A stretch of 64,000 nucleotides of DNA from the NCBI GenBank assembly GCA_003508835.1, contig PUFA01000021.1, forward strand, positions 4,876,501 to 4,940,500, in the 5' to 3' direction. This DNA comes from Eonycteris spelaea. Lineage: Eukaryota > Chordata > Mammalia > Chiroptera > Pteropodidae. Below the pieces are notes generated by a model. That model ran no database searches, was not told the origin of the DNA, and was given only the letters and a program-made list of their open reading frames with translations. The position numbers were made by a program, and so were the translations under genes. Shown here piece after piece: positions 36,290 through 46,176 of the stretch. Every line of letters begins with the position of its first letter. Positions within the stretch are counted from its first letter, which is position 1.

Positions 36290-36682
36290 TCCACGTGAGC
36301 TGTGGGCGGGATGTGGGTGCTCCCCCTTTGTATGCTGCACTGTGGTCCCCACGGTGGCTGTGCTTGGGGCCTTGGAGGGTGATGAAGGCTAACTGACCTC
36401 ATAATGGTGGAGCCTGACCCAGTAGGGCCAGGGCCCTTACATGAAGATGGAAGACAGATGTCCCACCCCCTCTTCCCTTGTGCCTGCGCCCCAAGAAGGG
36501 CCATGTGAGGACACAATGGCTGTCCCCAAGACAGGAAGAGGATCTCGCCAGAACCAAGGCCCTGTCAAACTTGATCTTTGTCTCCAGAATTGTGAGAAAA
36601 TAGATTTCCGTTGTTTAAGCAGCAGCCCACCCTGCCTGCGGCACTTTACTCTGCTGGCCCCGAGCTTAGACAGCCTGCATGT
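36290..36682 (+). mobile_element. MaLR-type solitary LTR
   Basis: Follows the MLT1/MST-type MaLR LTR pattern: 'gccatgtgaggacacaatgg', then 'ttgatctttgtctccagaat', 'tgtgagaaaatagatttccg' and 'ttgtttaagcagcagccc'. It ends near 'gctggccccgagcttagaca'. The right half is convincing. The left boundary is approximate. No internal retroviral genes are present. Confidence 0.7.
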
Positions 36683-36852
36683 GAGGCCAGGCCCCCACTG
36701 CCACACTGAACCCCCAGGTGACCCAGCCACTGGGGCGCAGCACGGGTGGCCGCTAGTGCTGTTCAGGCCTGCCTGGTGGCCCTGGTGACTACGGTTGTCA
36801 TCAGATCGTCGCACCCCCTCAGGGCCCTGATGGCATGATGACCCCTCCCTGA

Positions 36853-36879
36853 ACACACACACACACACACACACACACA
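36853..36879. repeat. AC dinucleotide microsatellite
   Basis: Pure AC repeat of about 13 units, a likely polymorphic marker about 2.7 kb upstream of the SLC9A3 promoter. Confidence 0.95.
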
Positions 36880-39059
36880 TGCACACGCCCAGGTCTCTGG
36901 CTGTCCTAGGCCACAGGAGAGTGGGCTGCGCCCTGCACAACCAGGGGGCGCTGCTCACAAGGGTCATAGCCCTGGAGAGCAGGCTCCCCAAAGCTCCGCC
37001 TAAAACTACAGCCCAGTTAGGGGAAGAGTGGGTGTGGGGGCCGCCGCCCGCCCTTGGCCCCAGTCCTCGAGGGGGCAGGGGAGGAGTGGGTCAGGGGGAT
37101 GGGGCAGGGCGCACACACCTGGCCCCTAGACAGACGTCTGCTGTGAGGAGGGCTGCCTCCCCACTGTCGCACTGCCCCCAGGCCTGGGCTGAGCAGCACT
37201 GGGCATGGACGCAGTCATCAACACAGGCCATGACCCTGCAAGGCCGCTCGCCTGAGTCTGACCCCACCACCCCGGCCAGTCAGGGGCTTGCTTCCTGTCA
37301 AGTCCCCTCGGTCCTTGGGCAGCCAGTGGCCACCTGTGTGGCACACCATCTGATGGAAATGGCCAGCCTCGGCCTTCCCTCTGAACCCAAACCTTCCGCC
37401 TGCGAACTGCCTCCTGGGTCCAGAAGCAGTGCTCCCAGGGGAATGCCAAAGCTCTTCAGATGGGTGCTGGTGAGAGCCCCCAAGGGCGGCGTGACTGAGG
37501 GTCACTGGCCATCACAGTACATGCCGTTCTGGCTGGCACTGGCCTCCCTGTGGAATGCGAGGGCACCATCTTCAAAGAGGACGCTCTTGCAAAGGCTCCA
37601 CCCAGGAGGCGTGGGGTGGGTGGGTGGGTGTCCGCTTGCAGGTCATCTGACCATGTCCAGCTGGCTCTGCCTCTGGGACAGGAGGCTGAGGCTGGAGCTG
37701 GGAGCGACCACCTGCCTACCGTGGCCCCCACACAGGGCCACCCTGGCAGCTTCCAGGCCCAAGTCCCATTGCCAGGTGCTGAGGCCCAGACCCTGGGCTC
37801 AGCTCGGTCCAACACCTCCCCCAGGCTCACGAGGACCCCTGAGGCTGGGCTTCCTGCCTCACCAGGGGTCCCTGGACTACCACAGAGGCCTTATGGCTGG
37901 AAAGTTCCCCAGGGACCCCCAGCGAAGACCAACTCCCCAACTCTGCAACTCCCTCCAAATGGTCACTCAGCCTCACCTGCCATTCAGCCAGGTCACCCAG
38001 TGGGGCACGATTTGAGCTCACTCTCTCTCCATGATATGACTGATGACCACCTCCCATCCACAAGAAACTAGAGAACCCAAGGAATGAAGTCATCCAGCCC
38101 AGCACTGTCCTTGCCTCCTGAGACCCCGACACACACTCAGATATTAGAAGATGCAGCCATCTGCCCCCCCCATCCCCTCATCCAACCCAACCCATACCTC
38201 TGCGGGTCTCTGTGTTTCGGGTGCTGTTTTGGGCACTGGGACGCACCCACGAGCCTGAGGCCTCCGTGCAGTCCACAGGGAATGGGTGGACCCATGGGGA
38301 GGGCAGTCAACAGGAAGACGAGTGGGCAGAGTGTCAGAAGCTGTGGAGGAACATGGGGGACTGAAAGGTCAGCAGATGGGACACAAAGGTGACATTGGTG
38401 CAAAGCCTCTAGGAGCTCAGGGACTGTGGAGTGGAGGCCCCCAGAAGACAGGGGCACCGGATGTCGGGGAGGGGCCTGAGTCCTCGGGGTGCTAGGGCCT
38501 TCCCTCGAGTTGGAGGGTCCAATGGGAACACGACAGGGCAGGCGGAAGAGGTGCAGGCGGGTGGGCAGCTGGGGCGCCGTGCTGAGTGGTTGCTGGTTCT
38601 GTTTGTATTTTGCAAGTAGAGGAGACAGGTTTGCTGAGGTGGGGAACAGGAGGAGCGGAAGGAGAGGCCAGGTGTGCTTCCTGGTGTGGGGCTGGGCAGA
38701 ACATGGGGCAGCCCCTGCAGAGGCTGCAGGCTGGATTTGCAAGAGCGGGGTGCCCTTGCGTCGTCCTGGAGTTTGAGAGGCCCACGGCGCAGGCAGCAGG
38801 GGTTTGACGCTGACCCCACCCCCCATGTCCACCTAAGCCAAGCCCTGCCCTGGGAAGGACGTTCCAGGCCCTAGCGGAGGTGGGAGCAGCGCCGCTCCGC
38901 TCCGATGTCGGGGGAGGCGTGGCCCCCTCTGGGGAGGAGGAGCCATTAGCTTGGGTTCAGCAGCACCCAAGGTGAGGCTGGAGGGGCCCTGGGATTCTGT
39001 TAAGAAATGCGGGTTCCCTGGAGGGCAGCAGGAGCCCGGCGCCCTGGCGCCCTCCGGCC
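36880..39059. other. 5' flank of SLC9A3, no exon recognised
   Basis: GC-rich DNA with a 378-codon open frame on the + strand from 36879. The frame carries no recognisable domain and seems to be a composition effect. A GGGT iteration occurs at about 37614-37630. Confidence 0.4.
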
Positions 39060-39495
39060 CTCGGGCCCCCAGTGCGGTGCGCACAGCCCAGGTCCTGGCT
39101 TGGGGCAATGATGTCCACGGCGGCCCCAGGCAACTCCGGAGCTGAGCGCATGCCACTGAGGGGCGTCAGAGGCACCAAGCACCCACTACCCGCAGCCAGA
39201 GGGACCCCAGCGCGGCCCGCACCCCAGCACGGCCCGCCATCCCTGAGGTCGGCGCTGTGCTCCGCCCCCAAGAGAGGCTGTCGCCCGTTGCCCTGCGGCC
39301 AGGACGGCGCGCGGACCTCGCGTCCTGCGCCCTGCAGACCCAGGCTCCAGGCCAGAGGGAGCGGAGAGGGCGCAGGCCGCGCGGGAGGGGAACAGAAGGG
39401 TTCCGGCGCTCGGGGGTGGGGAGGTGAGGTCAAGGGGCCGGTCAGACCCGGCTGGGCGTGCCGGGAGGCGGCGGTGTCTGAGCTCGCGTGCGCGC

Positions 39496-39575
39496 AGCGG
39501 GGGCGGGAAGGCCCCGCCCCGGGGCGGGAGGGGGCCGCCAGATTAAAGGCCACCCCGGCGGGCGGAGACCGGGAC
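39496..39575 (+). promoter_or_regulatory. SLC9A3: SLC9A3 core promoter: GC boxes and TATA-like element
   Basis: Three GC boxes lie together at about 39500-39507, 39511-39520 and 39521-39529, followed by a TATA-like GATTAAAGG at 39541-39549. A start about 25-30 bp downstream, near 39573, would give a 5' UTR of about 115 nt. Sp1/Sp3, EGR-1 and GATA factors are known regulators of NHE3 promoters in human and rat. Exact start sites here are inferred. Confidence 0.55.
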
Positions 39576-39689
39576 GGCAGCCTGCACCCCGAGCGCTCTC
39601 GGCTGCGCGCGGGCCAGCGCGTTCCCCCGAGCGCAGCCGGAGTCCCACGACATGCGCATCCGCACAGGGCGCTGAGCGTGCGCGCGGCG

Positions 39690-39906
39690 ATGTCTGGGCG
39701 CCGGGCCCCGGGCCCCGGTTGGGGGCTGCTGCTGGCGCTGCTACTGACGCTGCGTGAGGTGCCGCGGGCGCTGGGCGTCGAGCAGGAGTCCGGCGGCGCT
39801 CACGACGCGAGCCAGGGCTTCCAGGTGGTCACCTTCAAATGGCACCACGTCCAGGACCCGTACATCATCGCGCTCTGGATCCTCGTGGCCAGCGTGGCCA
39901 AGATCG
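39690..39906 (+). CDS. SLC9A3: SLC9A3 (NHE3) coding exon 1, residues 1-72 plus one base
   Basis: First coding exon of the apical Na+/H+ exchanger 3, which takes up luminal sodium in exchange for protons in intestine and renal proximal tubule. The start has G at -3 and opens a signal-peptide-like stretch: two arginines, then a leucine-rich core at residues 12-20 and a small-residue region to about 30. Next is a short hydrophilic segment, then [15 protein letters not shown] (44-58) and the start of the first conserved membrane helix, [14 protein letters not shown] (59-72). The last two blocks are near-identical to human NHE3 as I remember it, while the N-terminal 40 residues diverge as expected. 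The donor is G|GTGAGC at 39907 and the intron is phase 1. The frame is also open upstream to at least 39072, so this ATG was chosen by family length and promoter position, not by a stop codon. Confidence 0.93.
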
Positions 39907-40300
39907 GTGAGCGGCTCTCCCTCCACCAGCCCCGCTCCACGCGCTGACCTGCGGGACCGCGCCAGCGCGCCTGGAGCAGAGCGGGGCGCTCGCACCGCCC
40001 TCCTCCCTGTCTGTGCCGGGGCCGCGTCTTCCCTGTGGACCGGCGCGTCCGGCGCCATCGCCCCGCCGCCGGCCCAGAGGAGTTGGGTCAGGCAGGGCGA
40101 GGCTCGGGGGCCGCGAGCCTGGCCGGGCCCGGAGCTGCAGTCCCGGTCGCGGAAAGTCGCGGGTCCCGCGCGCTCCCGGCTCCCCGGTCTGCCCTGCGTT
40201 TGGGGCTCCGGTCTGCCCTGCCCCGCCGCGCCGCAACGCCCTGGGGCTCCTGCGCCGGGTTTTCCTGTCGGGCGAGGGGGTTTTGATGCCCTGAGAGAGA

Positions 40301-43300
40301 AAACGTCCTTGCGGGTAGGCGCTGGGATGATGTTTTGTTCCCAGTGCAGAAGGCAAAACGGTGCCACTCAAAATTAAACTCTGCAAAATGCTATTTATAG
40401 GAGCGATTTCTCCGTTGAGAAGGTCTCTCTTTTTAAAGTCCGCGTCCTCAGATTTCTGTTCTCTTCGCTCGCTCCAGTGAGCCAGCAAGTGGGATGGCAG
40501 GGCAGCCGGCAAGGTGATGGGAAGGTCAGCTTCCCGGAGAGCAGCCGAACCACAGTTTGTGCTGCAGGTCCTGGGGTGGCGGTGGAGCTGTGATGGCATG
40601 TGTGACTTACCGGTGGAGCCTGGGGTGGGGGGGGGCACTGGGAGCCCCATCTCAGGACACACTGCCCCACGGGCAGTCAGTGGAGGGACGGGCCACCAAT
40701 ATGTTTGGAATGGGGATGGGTGAGGCAAAGAGGTGAGGGCCCTCTGGAGCTCAGGGCAGCCACGTCCTGGGTCTGGGGGCGAGACCTCAGAGAACTTGGG
40801 GTGCTGGCGTGCGGGGCAGAGGCTGGTGGCAGTTGCTCCCCTTTCAGCCTGCTTAGGCCGGGGCTCCTGTAGGCCCCCCTCCCGCTGCTGCTTCTGAGAG
40901 CTCTCTGGGTCCCCCTGCCTCCGGCCTCCATGGTCCTGGCCCTGCTGCCTGGCCACGGTGCTCACGCTATCCCCCACGGGCTTTCCCGGGGGTTGTGGTG
41001 TCAGGAGTGGAAGATGAGCACCCATAGAGGGTCTCATGCTGCGTCTCTGCCACGAGTCTCCGTCGGGGAGGGCCCACACTGCCCCGCCCATCCTGTGTGG
41101 CAGGGCCAGCCTCGCCCCGGGGCTCTGGGTGCGCCCCAAACTGACTCTCACGCGGCTCCCCTAAGAACGGCCCCAGTTCCGGTCCCTTCCTCTGCCACCT
41201 CCTCTCTTCTGAGAGGCCACGGGAAGGGTGATGGCATGAAGGGTGGACCCCGGGGAGAGCAGCACCAGCGTTTTCCCGTCTGGCCCCAGTGTGCAGGCCG
41301 CAGCCTGGCTCTGAGGGTCCGGGGACAGCCGCCAGGGCACCAGCGGGTCAGTGAGAGGGGAGGGCACTGACCCAAGAGTTCGCCTGGCTCAGGAGAGCCG
41401 TGGCTGCAGGTGTCCGAGCACAGGACCGTCCTGAGAGGGCCTCCTCCCTCCCGGGCAGGGCGGGCACAGGCTCTCAGGCATTCCCTGACAGTGCCACGTC
41501 CCATCCATGTGGCACTCCTGGGATCGCTGGTCCCACTCGCAGGGTAAGAGGCTAGTGGTGGTGGAGGCCAGGGTTGGGGGGCTGCATCTCCGAGGGAAGA
41601 CCCGGGCGTGCCCTGGGCGGGCCTTGCCCCAGCGCTGCCGCACAGTCCTGAGTCTGCAGGCGGCATCTGCAGTAGCATCGAGGTCTTGCCCGGGAGAGAC
41701 ACTTAGGCCCCCAACTTAAAGAGCAAGCTGGGGCCCTCCGCATACCCAGCCCTCTCCCAGCCCTTCCCTCTTCCTGTGCCCCGGAACCTTGTCGCCTGGG
41801 ATCCCCTGCGCCGACCCTGCCCAGGTCCCCAAGGCCCTCCTCATAGCTCAGCATGGGCTTCGCGTGACCCAACTCGACCTGCTCTCTGGAGCCCCTCTGA
41901 CCCTCACGGCCTTGCCCCACCCCCTTTCCCATGCGCCTTGGGGCCTGCTCTTGAGCCCGGGCCCAAAGGTCCCCACAGCTTGCTCTCTCCACTGTGCCCC
42001 ATACCCAGGACCTCCAGGCACGGACTGCAGCTGGGGTCCCCCACCTCGCAAGTGCAGCTGCTCACGCCAGGCACCTCTGCGCCGGCATCACCTCGCAGCC
42101 CTCCGGCCTCAAAGCCAAAGCTCAGAAACGAGCCGACTCCCTCGCGTTTGGCCCCACAAACCAGGGTCACGTCGAGCCAGCCACCGCGCCCCAATAGTGC
42201 AGACCCCCTGGGCTCGACATCCCCTGAGGCTTGGGGCACCCCACAGAATCCACTGTGCTCTGTGCAGTGCAAAGCAGACCTCTGGTCTCTGTAAACGCAG
42301 GGGCTCCCCACTGCCCAGCCCTCTGATGTGGGTCCCCCCCACCCCTCCAAGAACTCTAGACTTACACTTAGTCCTGACCCAGGGACCGGGTCCCCTCCTG
42401 TTTCCCTTCGCGGCCCGGCCTGCGAGCCGCATAGACCACGCATGCGCGGGCCTCCGCCCGGTGGGGCACGGTCTGCGCACAGACACGGAGTGCGTGTGGA
42501 CACGGGGTGCGTGCGGACCCCGGCGCAGCTCCACCCGATCCCACAGCCCAGGGGGGCGCTCTCTGAGCCGCGTGGCCCCCTCGTTCAGGGTGGTCAGGGC
42601 CAGGCCAGTCTCGTCACTCCACACACGTGTTGAGCGTCTCGCACGTGGTGCTGAGTGCGCTGTGGACACATTTATGTCGGAGAGATCGGATTGCTTCCAG
42701 TCATTTGTAACCTCGTTGGGGAAATAAGGAGCAGGGACCCCGAAACGCATGTTTCAAGGCAGCATCTCACTGAGGCAGCTGGGGACAGAGAGGGGTGGAG
42801 GACAGTGTCTCAGCGCTGCTGGTGGCCTGGGAACCCGGGTCTCGCCCTGGAAGCTACCGCCACAGCAACACCCCACAAGATAAGGAGCAGGTATGGCTGC
42901 CACGCCCACAGACCCCCAGACCCCAGGCCTGCAAAGGGCTTGCTGTCAGCTCCCCACCCACATGCCCTGGGGCCTCCTGTAGGTGCTTGTCCAGGAAATT
43001 CACGGAGAAGGGGGGCTGCTGAGGCTGGGGGGCTGCTGAGGCTGCGGCACGTCCGGCAGCTCAGGGCTGAGTGGAGGCCGAGCCCAGGGCCTTTCTGCAG
43101 TGGGACAGAGTCTGCCCCTGGGTGGGCGGCCCTTCGTCCCCTGGGGAGTCCCAGCCCACAGCTGCCCACTCCATGGTCACTCTGAGCCTTGGACCAGGCC
43201 AGGCTTCCTCTCTCTAAAAGCCCTCTGCTCCCGAGGACTGCAGACTGGCCGGGCACCAGGCCTAGCAGGCTGGCCAGGCAGAGACAGTGAGGCCATGGGC

Positions 43301-46024
43301 ATTGCTGGGTGGGGCCCTCCCTGGGCGGGGGTCCAGGCAGCTTCTGGAGACAGAGCCTGGAGACAGAGTGGCAGGGCGGCCGGGGAAGGTACTCGTGGGC
43401 AGAGGGGAGCGTGCAGTGTCGGAGGCTGAGGGAGGCTGAGGGAGGCCCGTGGGGAGGCCAAGACAGTCCAGTCACAGGCCCGGGAGGACTTTGGTCTTCA
43501 CCACGGTGGCCGGAGGGGGGGACTCGGCCAGCTCTGGGCTCTCAGACCATTGCCCCGGCTGTGGGGCAGAAAGCGGACAGGAGAGGCACCGGAGCGGGGC
43601 TGGGGTGGGGGCAGTTGCAGGCCAGCAGGGTCCGTTTGTTCCCAAGCCCCAGGCCGGGACACTTCAGAGCACAGACACCTCAGGTGCCCAGCTGACGTCC
43701 CTGTGGGTCTTGGGGTGAGGGGGGACCCTACGCCAACGCCGGACAGCATGGACTATGGACTGGAGTCAGGGGGTAGGCAGTATCTGATGTGGGAACTCGC
43801 AGACCTCTCATTTGGGGTCACACTCTGGGCACCCCGACTTTGGTCTGAGCCACTGGGAAGTGGGGGGAAGGCGGGGACTCCTCACAGGGCTGAGGATCTA
43901 CGTGTTTGCCTCTCTCTGGGGGGACTGCAGCCCCACTGTCCCCCACGAGGACGGAAGGGCTGCCCCAACACAGTGGAGGTGTGGGGAGCATGGACTGGAA
44001 GGGTGGAGGCTCGGGGTGGGTGTCCAGGTGGCCTCTCCCTCCCCAGCAGCAGTGTGTCCTCTGAGACCCCGTGCCCCCTGACCGACGTCCCAGCGTACGG
44101 TCTTCGCAGTGCTTCCCCGTGGGGCCTGGCCTGGATGACCCGAGCGCCGTGAGGAGCCGCAGGGGGCTTTGGGGCCCTGTTCCGAGCTGCTTGCCTGCTC
44201 TGCCCCGAGAAGCTGTGGTGGCTCGTGGGGCACCATGGGAGCAGAGCTCCAGGGCTGTGCCCTCTGCGATCGCCTGTCAGTCAGACTCCGACCTACCGCC
44301 AGGCCGTGTCCCTGAACCCCCAGCTCCTGTCACCTCCACAGCCCTCTTTGGACGTCTCCTGTGGCCAGCACGGCCATAGTCCAGCCCCCAGCCCTGCGGC
44401 GCCAGACCCCCTGGGCATAAGGCCATGGCCCTTCTTACCTACCTCGGGTGCGGGGACCTGGGCCATGGCTGTGTGACTTCTGCCTAGACCCCCTGCCTCA
44501 TGTGGGTCTTCCCGAGGCATAGCCAGCGGGCGCTGGGCGTCTGCCCAAACCCGTGCCAGGCTGTGGGGTGGGTTCACCTCCGGGGTTGGCTTCACGTGCT
44601 CTGTGTTTAGGCATGACCCTGCCCCCCCCATGGCCTCCCAGTCACCCTCCACGTCCTGTGCCCCCACACCCACCGAATTTCCCTCATTCCCCGGAGGGGT
44701 CACATGAGAGGATCTGGAGGAAGAAGGTGGCCTAGGAGGGCACGGTGACCCGCGGGAGTTCCCGGTGGACTCTGTCCTCCCACGAGTAGACCAGTCAGGG
44801 GGCCCTCGTGGACCCCAGTCCTGACAGGACCGACGGGGCCAGGGGGCCTACAGTGGGACCTGTCACCTAGGGCCTGGAACCGGGGGCGCTCCGGAGGCTC
44901 CTTGCTGGAGGTGCAAAGTCTCTGTGTTTCAGGAACTGCCCCGGGGGAATCAGCCCCGGATGTGAAACAACCTCTGTCTTTGGGAACTAAGGTATCGCCT
45001 GGAATATCCTGAGGGAGGGGGGCAAAGGTTGCAAAGTGCGATAGGGCCCAGTCCTGCCTGCTCCTCAGAGGGGACTCCCCAGGGAGCCTCCCACCTGGGC
45101 CAGCTTCCGGCAGGAGAGTTCAGGGGCGCCAGGCCCCCCTGCGGAGCGGGGCCCCGGCCCACGCGTGCGCTCTGAGCAGGGCTTTGCGGAGACCTGTCTC
45201 TGGGCTCTCCATCTTGGAACTTAGTGAGGCTGGCATTTTATTCTTCACAGGCACGTTGGCCCCGAGCCCCCCACTGCCAGCTCTCGCCCTCCTGGAAGGC
45301 TCCGCTCTGGCCCAGTGTGCCAGGCCCGTCGCCATGGTCCCCAGCGGTGAGGGCAGCCCAGAGTTGGGGTCCCTGTCCACACACCTCTCCCAGCATGTGT
45401 TGGCGAGTCCCTTTGAGCAGCAAGTTTCACCAGGATCTGTGCACCTGAGAGGTTGGGGTGCTCAGTGTGTGATGGACAAGGCCAGCCAAAGTCAGGGTCA
45501 GGGCCGGCCAGGGTCAGGGCCGAGCAGGGCCCAAGCTCTCCTTGGCTCCTGGGCCCTCCCTGCCCCAGCAGGTGCTCAGAGCTTGTCTGAGGGCCCTTCC
45601 CCTCTTCCTGCTGGGGAGCTGGGTCCAAGCAGAGCCCACTTCCCCGGCCCTCTGTGCGGGAGCCCACACTGGGTGGTCCCTGTGCCCCGCACTGCGTAAA
45701 GCTGCGAGGTGCCGGGGATGTCCCTGGCATGAGGCTTTGCGCTGGCCTCCACCCCACCCGCCTCCTTCTGGTCCTCAGGCACCAGCCTCCACCCTGACCT
45801 CGTCATACCTTGGTCTTCTATCGCCTCGTCTCTGTTCAGGGCTGAGGAAAGGGCATTGCTGGGTGAGCCCAGGTGCCCACAGAGCCCACCGTGCTGGGGG
45901 ATGGTGAGCTCAGGGGTCTGTGGGCTGCGGTGGGTGCATGTGGCCTCCCACCCACCCCATTGTGGCCCTGCTGTGCACTGGTTCCCCTTGGCTCACGGTG
46001 AAGCCCAGACTCCCCACCCCCACC
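40301..46024. other. Intron 1 DNA, no element beyond short motifs
   Basis: GC-rich intronic sequence. A second NRF1-type word, CGCATGCGCG, is at 42439-42448 inside a small CpG cluster (about 42410-42600). A tandem 'gggctgctgaggctg' duplication lies at about 43014-43043, and a GGTCAGGGCC iteration at about 45490-45530. Open frames on both strands are not exons as far as I can judge. Confidence 0.4.
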
Positions 46025-46176
46025 ACTCACATACACACACGCACGCACATGCACATGCACACACGCACACACATGCACACACGCACGCACACATGTATGC
46101 TTGCACATGCACACATGCACATGCACATGTACGTGCGCACACATACGCATACGCACATGCACACAGGCACACACAG
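46025..46176. repeat. CA/CATG-rich tract in intron 1
   Basis: About 150 bp of imperfect CA repeat with CATGCACA and ACGCAC variants. It is the complementary-strand equivalent of the TG tracts at 15.3 and 18.5 kb. It is alternating purine-pyrimidine. His/Thr- or Cys/Val-rich frames over it are artefacts. Confidence 0.85.

Larger units (their letters stand above)
39060..40300. promoter_or_regulatory. SLC9A3: CpG island over SLC9A3 exon 1
   Basis: Continuous high GC with abundant CpG from about 39060, densest between 39250 and 40280. It covers the promoter, the 5' UTR, exon 1 and the first 400 bp of intron 1. Such an island is expected for this gene's 5' end. Islands of this type are often bidirectional, but no antisense exon could be identified. 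Confidence 0.75.

Noticed and set aside
36879..38015. 378-codon open frame upstream of SLC9A3
   Set aside because: No protein family recognised, it begins in an AC microsatellite, and there is no matching promoter or splice pattern.
1..39000. Exons of neighbouring genes such as CEP72
   Set aside because: In human the next gene 5' of SLC9A3 is tens of kb away. I searched for spliced, recognisable protein segments in the left 39 kb and found none.
39865..41151. 428-codon open frame on the minus strand over exon 1
   Set aside because: It lies antisense to the CpG island and SLC9A3 exon 1, has no recognisable motif, and is explained by GC content.
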